Origin: Acinetobacter venetianus RAG-1 = CIP 110063
Lineage (GTDB): Bacteria; Pseudomonadota; Gammaproteobacteria; Pseudomonadales; Moraxellaceae
Length of the DNA: 64,000 bases
Assembly: GCF_000368585.1 (NCBI RefSeq)
Contig: NZ_KB849556.1
Span: 1 to 64,000, forward strand
Reading direction: 5' to 3'
The notes beneath the pieces were generated by a model. That model saw only the letters and a list, made by a program, of their open reading frames with translations. It was not told where the DNA came from and made no database searches. This document shows, one piece after another, positions 36,296-44,579 of this stretch (position 1 is the stretch's first letter; every line of letters starts with the position of its first letter). The position numbers were made by a program, and so were the translations under genes.

Positions 36296-36794
36296 AGGTA
36301 GCCTCATAAATAAAAAAATAAATTTCGATCAAAACCGAAATTTTGACCAATTGTATAAGTTATACATAAAAAAGATAGATTTTTATTAAAAAATTTTAAT
36401 TATTTTTAAATAAAATACATATATGATTTTATGATTTATTTCTTGTTTAAAAAGCAAGATAATTAAAATTAAGATATTGAATATTATCTATATTTAACAT
36501 TATGTTGAATGTAATTTATGCTGGTTATTTTTTGATTTATTTCTACAAAAATACGTGATTTGTTCAAGTTTTTCTTCTTTATATTTAAGTATTTATTTTT
36601 TCTTTGATTGAAAATTATTCTGCTGATTTGCAAAAAATGACATCCCGATGAATGGCAAATTGTTGAGGATGAAAAACAAACAGTTTGTTCAGTTTTGTTT
36701 AAGTTTTTTAAGATGCACTTTTTTTGATCACTTTGGTCTTAATCGCTAGAACAGTTGTATTTTAAATACTCTGAGTGAAGCTAAATTTTTATTT

Positions 36795-36811
36795 TGCATT
36801 GTTTTTGTGCA
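36795..36811. promoter_or_regulatory. NtrC-like enhancer site
   Basis: TGCATTGTTTTTGTGCA has the TGCA-N9-TGCA layout of NtrC boxes, with the right half GTGCA matching. It lies about 180 bp before the predicted start of the sigma-54 promoter, a normal enhancer distance. Only one such site was seen, so this is weak. Confidence 0.35.
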
Positions 36812-36956
36812 AAAAATGGTCTGTTTTTTTGTGGTGCGTCGAAATTGATCAAAAATAATCATGATATTGAGTTAAGGGAGCATTAAAAGCGCACTGCTTC
36901 TATAAGTTTGGCACTTTTATAGCACAAGACTTAGATTTGATCAGGGTTTTTAAAAG

Positions 36957-36973
36957 TTGGCACAGCATTTGCT
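36957..36973 (+). promoter_or_regulatory. Sigma-54 promoter of the first torF-type gene
   Basis: TTGGCAC-N5-TTGCT matches the -24/-12 consensus at all conserved positions (GG at 36959-36960, GC at 36971-36972). Predicted start about 36984. The same promoter, spacer and following bases recur at 38120. Confidence 0.85.
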
Positions 36974-37037
36974 AATTACAAACGTGATGCAATTTAAAAC
37001 ATAAATCAGTCGAATATCCATCATGGGGGAGATCAAT

Positions 37038-37808
37038 ATGATGAAATTTGCATGTAAAGCAATCGCGATGAGTATCATTGCTGTAACTTCATCTTTTGCT
37101 ATGGCTGAAGAAACAACGACATTATCTCAGTACGGACTTAGCTTTTCAGGAAATGCTGCATTAACCACAGATTATCGCTATCGTGGTATGACTCAAACTC
37201 AAAGTGATCCAGCCATTCAAGGTGGTTTTGCGTTATCTCATTCTTCTGGTTTATATGCTGGTGTATGGGGTTCAAATGTAAACTTTGGTTCAGCTGACCC
37301 GCACTTAGAATTAGATCCATATATTGGTTATACAACTGAATTGCCTTTTGCTGGCAAGCCAACTTTAGATGTTGGTTTATGGTACTACGGCTATCCAAGT
37401 GCGTCAGATTTCAACTGGCTTGAGCTATACGCTAAATTAGGTTTCAGTGATGTTATTGCTTCTGGCGATAGCTTATTAGCAAGTGTTAATTATACAAATG
37501 ATTTCTTTGGTTTGGATGAAGATGCTTGGTATTTAAACGCAACGTATACAGTACCTTTTGCTGACACAGGTTTTGGTGGTGTCGCAAGTATTGGTTATAC
37601 AACAGCGGATAACTATGACTTCAGTGATAATGGCAGTAAAGATGACAACTACGTTGATTGGAAAGTTGGCATAACTTATAGCTTCAAATCTATTCCTGAT
37701 TTCTCAGCTGAACTTGCTGCTGTAGGTACAAATATTGATGCTGATATGCAACCTTACAAACGCGGTGTAGAAACGGGTGCAGTATTTACATTAAATAAAA
37801 CATTCTAA
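37038..37808 (+). CDS. TorF family putative porin, paralogue 1
   Basis: This 256-aa outer-membrane protein of the TIGR02001/TorF type has a signal peptide ending A-M-A (cut before E-E). The first barrel strand is L-T-T-D-Y-R-Y-R-G-M-T-Q-T, followed by repeats of short amphipathic strands and a C-terminal aromatic (L-N-K-T-F). The start is ATG 37038 with GGGGGAG upstream, matching the paralogue at 38202; an earlier ATG at 37023 overlaps that ribosome site. It has a sigma-54 promoter. The role is probably passage of a nitrogen-related solute, inferred only from promoter type and from the nearby glnK-amtB. Confidence 0.82.
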   Translation: MMKFACKAIAMSIIAVTSSFAMAEETTTLSQYGLSFSGNAALTTDYRYRGMTQTQSDPAIQGGFALSHSSGLYAGVWGSNVNFGSADPHLELDPYIGYTTELPFAGKPTLDVGLWYYGYPSASDFNWLELYAKLGFSDVIASGDSLLASVNYTNDFFGLDEDAWYLNATYTVPFADTGFGGVASIGYTTADNYDFSDNGSKDDNYVDWKVGITYSFKSIPDFSAELAAVGTNIDADMQPYKRGVETGAVFTLNKTF

Positions 37809-37823
37809 TTATTTAGAAAACTG

Positions 37824-37851
37824 AAAAGCCAGCTGAAATGCTGGCTTTTTT
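37824..37851 (+). terminator. Terminator of torF-type paralogue 1
   Basis: AGCCAGC (37827-37833) pairs with GCTGGCT (37840-37846), followed by a T-run. The rest of the gap to 38120 has no clear gene. Confidence 0.85.
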
Positions 37852-38119
37852 GTGCGGTGCATAATTAAAAAAATATTAGTTTCATTTTCTTTATAACTAT
37901 CTTGGAATGTCTTGATTGCAGGCGTGAATATTTCATTTTCTGCCTTAATATTTAAGGTCGTGACTTTATGCGCTAAAAAGAGCAGGTTCGCCCTAGTTTG
38001 GTTGCATGGATAAAAACCGCATCATGATAAAAGACTGGAGAATAGCTATTTAGTCTCTTTGTTTTATTCAAGCTTCTGTTAAATATAGGATATTATTTAT
38101 TTTTAATCTTTTTTTAATG

Positions 38120-38136
38120 TTGGCACAGCAATTGCT
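38120..38136 (+). promoter_or_regulatory. Sigma-54 promoter of the second torF-type gene
   Basis: TTGGCAC-N5-TTGCT, again perfect at -24 and -12, and followed by the same TAATTACA and GATGCAAT leader as at 36957. Predicted start about 38147. Confidence 0.85.
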
Positions 38137-38201
38137 AATTACATATTGATGCAATTTTAAACAGAAATCTGTTGAATATCTAAATCTAGGGGGAGATCAA
38201 T

Positions 38202-38963
38202 ATGATGAAATTTGCAGTCAAAGCAGTGGCTTTAAGTGTTGCAACATTAACATCAACTTTAGCAATGGCTGAAGAGAGTAAGCTACCATTTCCGGGAACA
38301 GTTTCTGGAAATATCAGTGTGGTATCGAGCTATAACTTGCGTGGTATTACCAACTCTCCAGAAAATAGCGGTGCAGCTGTACAAGGTGGATTGGATTATA
38401 GCCACAAGGGTTTTTATGCAGGTTATTGGTTTTCAACGCTAGATTATTCTTATGCTTGTCTAAATCCTGACTGTAAAGATGTCGATGCGAGAGATTCTTT
38501 TGAAAGTGACTTTTATGCTGGTTATAAGGGCAATATCACTGAAGATCTAGGCTATCAAGTGGGTGGGACGATTTATTATTACTATCCAGGATGGGAGTCT
38601 ACAGGTTACGAAACCATTGTTGGTCTAAGTTATAAAGACTTTGGTGTGACGGCACAAACTTTATTAAACAACGTTACTTTTGGTAATAAAGGAGATACTT
38701 ATTTCCTCGCGACGTATGCGCCTGCATTGCCTGCTGGTTTTACGGGTAAAGCACAACTGGGTGCCTATTATTATGGCGATGATGATGAGTTTACTGCAAA
38801 AACAGAGCATAGTTTTGCTTTCCGTCATGCGACATTAGGTCTATCTCATGCTTTAGGTGATACAGGTGCTAACTGGAGTCTCGATTATATTTTAGGAGGC
38901 TATGATCGTTCTGATATCAAACAAAAAAATAAAGTGGTTTTAGGATTAGCTTACGCTTTTTAA
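38202..38963 (+). CDS. TorF family putative porin, paralogue 2
   Basis: This 253-aa protein has a signal peptide ending A-M-A and then E-E-S. The first strand, S-V-V-S-S-Y-N-L-R-G-I-T-N, aligns with paralogue 1, and barrel strands follow up to a C-terminal Y-A-F. It has two cysteines in C-L-N-P-D-C, absent from paralogue 1, that could form an external disulfide. Shine-Dalgarno GGGGGAG lies before ATG-ATG. Promoter, leader and first codons are nearly the same as in paralogue 1, while the barrels have diverged, so the duplication is old but regulation is kept. Confidence 0.82.
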   Translation: MMKFAVKAVALSVATLTSTLAMAEESKLPFPGTVSGNISVVSSYNLRGITNSPENSGAAVQGGLDYSHKGFYAGYWFSTLDYSYACLNPDCKDVDARDSFESDFYAGYKGNITEDLGYQVGGTIYYYYPGWESTGYETIVGLSYKDFGVTAQTLLNNVTFGNKGDTYFLATYAPALPAGFTGKAQLGAYYYGDDDEFTAKTEHSFAFRHATLGLSHALGDTGANWSLDYILGGYDRSDIKQKNKVVLGLAYAF

Positions 38964-38976
38964 TAATAACAATAAT

Positions 38977-39005
38977 GAAAAGCGACCAATATGGTCGCTT
39001 TTTTT
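38977..39005. terminator. Bidirectional terminator between torF-type paralogue 2 and comM
   Basis: AGCGACCA (38981-38988) pairs with TGGTCGCT (38992-38999), with flanking A- and T-runs. Confidence 0.88.
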
Positions 39006-40491
39006 ATGCCTGATGACCTCGGTAGGACAATGCTTCTGTTAAATGTGAGCTAGAAATCATTTCACTCTCAGATAAATCAGCAATGGTTCGTGCGACACGT
39101 AAAACCCGATGATAAGCACGAGCTGAGAGATTCAGACGTTGTTGAGCCATTGCCATGATTTTTGTTGAGCTGTCATCAAGTAGCGCATATTGCTCTAATA
39201 AGTTCGGTGATAACGCTTGATTTAAACACTGCTGTCTTTGCAGTTGTTGTTGATAGGCTTTAATCACACGTTGTCGTACTGTTTCAGAGTTTTCAGTTAC
39301 TGCTCGATCTTGTAATTCAGTGGCTTGCAAAGGTGGAACATCAATATGTAAATCAATTCGATCCAGCAAAGGGCCAGAAATCCGATTTTGATAACGCTGA
39401 ATACTTTCTGGTGAGCATTGACAGCGACTATCTTGGTTGAATGCGTAACCACAAGGGCAAGGGTTCATTGCAGCAATGAACTGGAAATTTGCAGGAAAAG
39501 TCATTTGTCTTGCTGCGCGTGAAATCACAATTTCTTTGGACTCTAAAGGCTGACGCAGCACTTCCAGCACTTTTCGATCAAACTCAGGTAACTCATCTAG
39601 AAATAAGACACCTAAATGTGCAAGGGTAATTTCACCCGGTTTTGGCTGTGAACCGCCACCCACCAATGCGATGGCTGATGCTGTGTGGTGCGGGGCGCGA
39701 AATGGACGTTGTCCAAAGGTATGCTGGGCATTTGCAACCGAATAGATACTTGCGACTTCTAAATTTTCATGTGCAGCTAAGGGTGGCAAAATTGAGGGTA
39801 ATCTTGATGCGAGTAAGGTTTTCCCTGTGCCTGGAGGCCCTTTAAATAATAGTGAATGTCCTCCCGCAGCCGCAATTTCTAGCGCTCGACGAGGACGCAA
39901 TTGTCCTTTTACATCGGCAAGATCAAGTTGATAGCCAGCAGAAGTGATTTCTGTTCTTTGTGGTGCGGCTTCTATCTTGGAATTGCCCAAAAAATGTGCA
40001 CAAACATCTTGCAGATGTTGTGCAGCATAAACCTCAAAGTTTGGTAACTGATTGGCTTCTTCTACATTTGATATTGGTAGTAATAGGCGATGTTGAGCTT
40101 GTTGGCATGCCATGGCAATCGTTAAAGTACCTGACACTGGTCTTAAGTGCCCATCTAGTGCAAGTTCACCAATAAACTCAAATCCTTCAGTGCAGTTTTC
40201 AGGTAGTTGACCTGAGGCAACGAGGATGCCAAGTGCGATAGGTAAATCGAGTCGAGAGCCATCTTTGGGTAAGTCTGCGGGTGCTAAATTGATTGTTAAG
40301 CGCTTGGTTGGAAACTGAAAACCACTATTGATGGTTGCTGAACGGACTCGATCTTTACTTTCTCTGACTGCTGCTTCTGGAAGTCCGACAATTGTTAAAG
40401 ATGGGAGTCCTGAACTGATATGAACTTCAACCTCGATTTGAGGAGCATTCAGCCCCAATAATCCCCGCGTATAGATTTTTGCAAAAGACAT
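39004..40491 (-). CDS. comM: ComM, YifB family Mg-chelatase-like AAA+ ATPase
   Basis: This 495-aa hexameric helicase promotes branch migration during natural transformation. It has an N-terminal Lon-like (ChlI) domain, Walker A G-P-P-G-T-G-K-T (about residue 217), Walker B L-F-L-D-E-L-P-E-F, and the C-terminal Mg-chelatase domain with a zinc-type loop C-P-C-G-Y...C-Q-C. The gene is complete. In A. baumannii comM is the usual insertion site of AbaR-type resistance islands; here it is uninterrupted. Confidence 0.93.
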   Translation of the reverse strand: MSFAKIYTRGLLGLNAPQIEVEVHISSGLPSLTIVGLPEAAVRESKDRVRSATINSGFQFPTKRLTINLAPADLPKDGSRLDLPIALGILVASGQLPENCTEGFEFIGELALDGHLRPVSGTLTIAMACQQAQHRLLLPISNVEEANQLPNFEVYAAQHLQDVCAHFLGNSKIEAAPQRTEITSAGYQLDLADVKGQLRPRRALEIAAAGGHSLLFKGPPGTGKTLLASRLPSILPPLAAHENLEVASIYSVANAQHTFGQRPFRAPHHTASAIALVGGGSQPKPGEITLAHLGVLFLDELPEFDRKVLEVLRQPLESKEIVISRAARQMTFPANFQFIAAMNPCPCGYAFNQDSRCQCSPESIQRYQNRISGPLLDRIDLHIDVPPLQATELQDRAVTENSETVRQRVIKAYQQQLQRQQCLNQALSPNLLEQYALLDDSSTKIMAMAQQRLNLSARAYHRVLRVARTIADLSESEMISSSHLTEALSYRGHQA

Positions 40492-40560
40492 TTTATTATT
40501 GTTCCATCATGGTGCTTTATTTTTAGTCACTTTAGGGTTTAATTTGCACTGTGTTGGTGC

Positions 40561-40788
40561 TTATTTTTTGTTCTGCACCATTTCTTCAAGTGACTTCATT
40601 TGTTGTTGTAATTCATTTAAGCGTTGATTGGCTGAATTAAGGGCAGTTCTTTGACGTTCTAGCTCTTGCTTTGATACGAGATCTAATTTTTCGATGCTTT
40701 CATTTAAAAGGGCACGTAGGTTTTTTTCTAAATCTTTTTTTGGTTGATCAACTTGCTGCAAAATTGCTTGTAAAAGAGTTTCAATCAT
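40561..40788 (-). CDS. ubiK: Ubiquinone biosynthesis accessory factor UbiK (YqiC/BMFP)
   Basis: This 75-aa protein is almost entirely helical with a C-terminal coiled coil (about residues 38-73: heptads of Leu, Gln and Glu). It has the YqiC/BMFP outline, M-I-E-T-L-L-Q-A-I at the start and L-V-S-K-Q-E-L-E-R-Q mid-protein. UbiK assists UbiJ in aerobic ubiquinone synthesis and binds membranes. It is located 69 bp upstream of comM on the same strand. Confidence 0.85.
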   Translation of the reverse strand: MIETLLQAILQQVDQPKKDLEKNLRALLNESIEKLDLVSKQELERQRTALNSANQRLNELQQQMKSLEEMVQNKK

Positions 40789-40976
40789 AAAGAGCTCAAT
40801 AGGTTATGTATATTTGCTGCTCAGTGTATCACTGCTTGTATTAATCCTCTAGCGCTGTTGAATCAAGCGCGATAGATAACTTAGAAATATCGCTAAACTT
40901 TGGCAAATGAAACTTATTTTCGATTGTATGTCTACATCTTGAAGCCTAAATAGGTTATAAAGAAAGCTTGTGCTAA

Positions 40977-41402
<426 letters not shown>

Positions 41403-41470
41403 ATTGGCATAAAGTTTGCTGAGTTAGAAATTAAGAGAAATAGCTCACAAAATAAGGTTGGGGGACACGA

Positions 41471-42877
41471 ATGAAAAAAATGCTTATGGCGCTCAGTCTA
41501 TCTGGCGCACTCTTAGGTGGTTCAGCTGTTGTTTGGGCAGAAGATGCTGCATCAACTCCAGTGACTGAACAAACTGTAGCAGTTGCTGATACTGGCGCTG
41601 CAACTACAGAAGTCGTTGCAGTAGAAGCACCAGCTCCTGAAGAAGCTGCTCCAGCGGCTGAGGCGACAGTAGACACAGGCGATACAGCTTGGATTCTCGT
41701 TTCAACAGCACTCGTTCTGTTGATGACTATTCCTGGTTTGGCTCTCTTCTACGGTGGTATGGTTCGTAAGAAAAACGTTCTAAGTACTATGATGTTCAGC
41801 CTTTCTGCGGCAATTTTAGTTAGTTTAATTTGGGTAATCGTAGGTTATTCACTCGCATTCTCTGGTTCAGGCGCATATGTTGGCGACCTTGCCAAGGCAA
41901 TGTTGAATGGGGTCGCATTTGATGCCTTGAGTGGAACGATTCCTGAAAGCTTATTTGTTATTTTCCAAATGACATTTGCGATCATCACTGTAGCGATTAT
42001 CAGTGGTTCGATTGCAGATCGTATGAAGTATTCAGCGTTCATGGTTTTCATCGCAGTATGGGTGATATTGGTATACGCACCAATTACTCACTGGGTATGG
42101 GCAGCTGATGGTTGGTTATTCCAAGCAGGTGCATTAGATTTCGCTGGTGGTACAGTTGTACATATCAACGCGGGTGTTGCTGGTTTAGTTGCAGCATACA
42201 TGTTGGGTAAACGTACTGGTTTAGGCCGTGAATCAATGGCGCCACACAATCTTACTCTTACTGTTATCGGTGCAAGCTTGATCTGGGTAGGTTGGTTCGG
42301 CTTTAACGGTGGCAGTGCGTTAGGTGCTGGTGCTCGTGCAAGTATGGCGATTTTAGTAACACAAGTTGCTGCTGCCGCTGCTGCATTCTCTTGGTTAATC
42401 GTAGAACGTGTAATTCGTGGTAAAGCATCTGTTTTAGGTGGTGCTTCTGGTGCGGTTGCTGGTTTGGTTGTGATTACACCTGCTGCTGGTTTTGTCGGTG
42501 TAGGCGGTGCTTTAATCATGGGCTTAATCGGTGGTGTAGTTTGCTTCTGGGGTATTACAGCATTGAAACGCTTCCTTAAAGCAGATGACGCTTTGGATGC
42601 ATTCGGTTTACATGCTGTCGGTGGTATCGTTGGTGCGGTTCTTACAGGTGTGTTCTACAGCGATGAAATCATCAAAGCTGCTGAAGTTGCACTTGCTCCA
42701 ACATTTGCTGGTCAATTATGGGTTCAAGTTGAAGGTGTATTGGCGACAATCGTATATAGCGGTGTTGTAACCTTCATTATCCTTAAAGTGATTGATTTAG
42801 TGATGGGTATCCGTGTAAGCGCTGATGATGAACGTATGGGTCTTGACCTTAGCCAACATGGCGAACGTATCGAATAA
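41471..42877 (+). CDS. amtB: Ammonium transporter AmtB
   Basis: This 468-aa Amt family ammonium channel has a cleavable signal (residues 1-23, ending V-W-A). An Ala/Glu/Pro/Val-rich periplasmic stretch follows (about 24-72), then 11 spans. Pore markers include F-Y-G-G-M-V-R-K-K-N, A-G-V-A-G-L-V-A-A, G-W-F-G-F-N-G-G-S and the twin-His region (D-A-F-G-L-H-A-V-G-G). The low-complexity stretch before the first pore helix is longer than in E. coli AmtB. It lies 68 bp after glnK, with which it acts and is probably co-transcribed. Confidence 0.95.
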   Translation: MKKMLMALSLSGALLGGSAVVWAEDAASTPVTEQTVAVADTGAATTEVVAVEAPAPEEAAPAAEATVDTGDTAWILVSTALVLLMTIPGLALFYGGMVRKKNVLSTMMFSLSAAILVSLIWVIVGYSLAFSGSGAYVGDLAKAMLNGVAFDALSGTIPESLFVIFQMTFAIITVAIISGSIADRMKYSAFMVFIAVWVILVYAPITHWVWAADGWLFQAGALDFAGGTVVHINAGVAGLVAAYMLGKRTGLGRESMAPHNLTLTVIGASLIWVGWFGFNGGSALGAGARASMAILVTQVAAAAAAFSWLIVERVIRGKASVLGGASGAVAGLVVITPAAGFVGVGGALIMGLIGGVVCFWGITALKRFLKADDALDAFGLHAVGGIVGAVLTGVFYSDEIIKAAEVALAPTFAGQLWVQVEGVLATIVYSGVVTFIILKVIDLVMGIRVSADDERMGLDLSQHGERIE

Positions 42878-42893
42878 TCGATTATAGAGCATC

Positions 42894-42924
42894 TAAAAAA
42901 ACAGCCCTCATGGGCTGTTTTTTT
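42894..42924 (+). terminator. Terminator of glnK-amtB
   Basis: AAAACAGCCC pairs with GGGCTGTTTT around TCAT, followed by a long T-run. Confidence 0.9.
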
Positions 42925-43001
42925 ATGCATGGGGTGAGCTAGTTCAGCATTTGCATAAACTTTGCTACACTTAAGCAAAGTGAGTAAATAATCGCAAAAT
43001 T

Positions 43002-43466
43002 ATGCATTGTCCTTTTTGTAACGCTGCTGATAGTAAAGTCATTGACTCTCGTCTGGCTGCCGAAGGGTGCCAGATTCGTCGTCGCCGTGAATGTACAGTT
43101 TGTGGTGAACGTTTCACGACCTTTGAAAGTTATGAAATGGTAATGCCTCGTGTGATCAAATCCGATGGTAAAAATGAACCATTTGATGAGGCAAAGCTAC
43201 GTCGATCATTGATGCACGCATTACAAAAACGCCCAGTTACACAAGAGCAGATTGAAACAGTGCTTAGTGATATCCAGTCACAGATTCGACGTTTGGGTGA
43301 GCGAGATGTGAAATCCAGAACGATCGGTGAAATCGTCATGCAAGCTTTATTTGCACTGGATCACGTTGCTTATGTCCGATTTGCTTCTGTCTATCAAGAT
43401 TTCCAAGATGTCGAAGCATTCCGTCATCAAATTGAACAAATGCAACAACGCGAAAACGAAGCTTAA
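43002..43466 (+). CDS. nrdR: Transcriptional repressor NrdR
   Basis: This 154-aa repressor of ribonucleotide reductase genes has an N-terminal zinc ribbon (C3-P-F-C6...C31-T-V-C34) and an ATP-cone domain (about residues 49-139, P-R-V-I-K-S-D-G). It binds NrdR boxes when dATP is high. No NrdR box is seen in this window. It is located 12 bp before ribD, a common arrangement in proteobacteria. Confidence 0.95.
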   Translation: MHCPFCNAADSKVIDSRLAAEGCQIRRRRECTVCGERFTTFESYEMVMPRVIKSDGKNEPFDEAKLRRSLMHALQKRPVTQEQIETVLSDIQSQIRRLGERDVKSRTIGEIVMQALFALDHVAYVRFASVYQDFQDVEAFRHQIEQMQQRENEA

Positions 43467-43478
43467 GTTAGAGAACCC

Positions 43479-44579
43479 ATGTCTGAGTTAAATCAAGATT
43501 CCTTGTCTCAAGATCAGTATTGGATGCAACGAGCAATACAACTCGCTCGACTTGGACAATATTCGACAAAACCTAATCCAAATGTTGGCTGTGTCATTGT
43601 TAAAGATGGTCAACTGATTGGTGAAGGCTTTCATCCTCAAGCAGGGCAACCACATGCTGAGGTGTTTGCATTACGCCAAGCAGGTGAGAATGCTAAAGAT
43701 GCGACAGCCTATGTAACGTTAGAACCATGTGCGCATTATGGAAGAACACCGCCATGTGCTGAAGCTTTAGTCAAAGCACAAGTCAAAAAAGTTGTGGTTG
43801 CATGTGCTGATCCAAATCCTTTAGTGGCTGGTAAAGGTGTAAAAATCCTACAGGATGCTGGTATAGCGGTTGAAACGGGCATTTGTGAAGACATTGCAAA
43901 AACATTGAATTTTGGTTTTTTGAAGGCAATGGCGACAGGTCTGCCTTATGTACGTTTGAAGATTGCTTCAAGTCTCGATGGTAGGACGGCAATGGCGTCC
44001 GGTGAATCAAAGTGGATTACGGGGACAACTGCCCGTCAGGATGTTCAGCATTGGCGTGCGATCTCTGGTGCTGTGATTACAGGTATTCAAACGGTTCTCG
44101 CTGATGACTGTGAATTGAATGTGCGATCTTTAGAAAATATTGACCTTAAAAGTGTCGTTCAGCCTAAGCGGATTATCTTAGATCGTCAGGGGCAACTACC
44201 GCTTTCTGCAAAAATTTTACAGAATCCTGCAACTGTTATGGTGATGACACCATTTCGCCAAGAACTAGATGAATTAGGCGTGATACAATTAACGCCGCAA
44301 CCTTTAAATCAGTTATTACAAACCTTATCTCAACAATATCAAATTTATGATGTGTTGGTTGAGGCAGGTGCAACATTGTCGACAGCCTTTTTACAGCAAG
44401 GTTTAGTTGATGAAATGATAAGTTATGTTGCGCCGACTTTGCTTGGTCAAACAGCTCGCGCCATGTTTAATGCTGAGTTTAGCCAAATGGCTGAGCAGCT
44501 TCGCTTTGAGTTAATCGATGTAACCCAACTTGGGCAAGATATTCGCCTAAGATTGCTCCCTATCCAAGAGATGATATGA
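43479..44579 (+). CDS. ribD: Riboflavin biosynthesis deaminase/reductase RibD
   Basis: This 366-aa bifunctional enzyme catalyses two steps of riboflavin synthesis. The N-terminal zinc deaminase (about residues 12-140) has H-A-E-V and P-C-A-H-Y-G-R-T-P-P-C. The C-terminal NADPH reductase (about 155-360) has K-I-A-S-S-L-D-G-R-T-A. It is co-translated with the downstream DNA methyltransferase by a 4-bp ATGA overlap. No FMN riboswitch was found in front of nrdR-ribD. Confidence 0.95.
   Translation: MSELNQDSLSQDQYWMQRAIQLARLGQYSTKPNPNVGCVIVKDGQLIGEGFHPQAGQPHAEVFALRQAGENAKDATAYVTLEPCAHYGRTPPCAEALVKAQVKKVVVACADPNPLVAGKGVKILQDAGIAVETGICEDIAKTLNFGFLKAMATGLPYVRLKIASSLDGRTAMASGESKWITGTTARQDVQHWRAISGAVITGIQTVLADDCELNVRSLENIDLKSVVQPKRIILDRQGQLPLSAKILQNPATVMVMTPFRQELDELGVIQLTPQPLNQLLQTLSQQYQIYDVLVEAGATLSTAFLQQGLVDEMISYVAPTLLGQTARAMFNAEFSQMAEQLRFELIDVTQLGQDIRLRLLPIQEMI

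Larger units (their letters stand above)
36308..37037. other. AT-rich 730-bp intergenic region between oprD-type and torF-type genes
   Basis: No credible gene. It holds the start region of the porin gene, a TGCA-N9-TGCA site at 36795-36811 shaped like an NtrC box, a weak sigma-54-like site TGGCAC-N5-TAGCA at 36909-36924, and the strong sigma-54 promoter at 36957-36973. The first 300 bases are very AT-rich without clear motifs. Confidence 0.6.

Noticed and set aside
36308..36600. CRP or Anr sites in the AT-rich region before the OprD-type gene
   Set aside because: TTGATC-containing words appear, but no full TGTGA-N6-TCACA or TTGAT-N4-ATCAA match.
37853..38119. NtrC-type sites before the second torF-type gene
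   Set aside because: Partial TGCA-like words exist (for example TTGCATGG), but no TGCA-N9-TGCA dyad was found.
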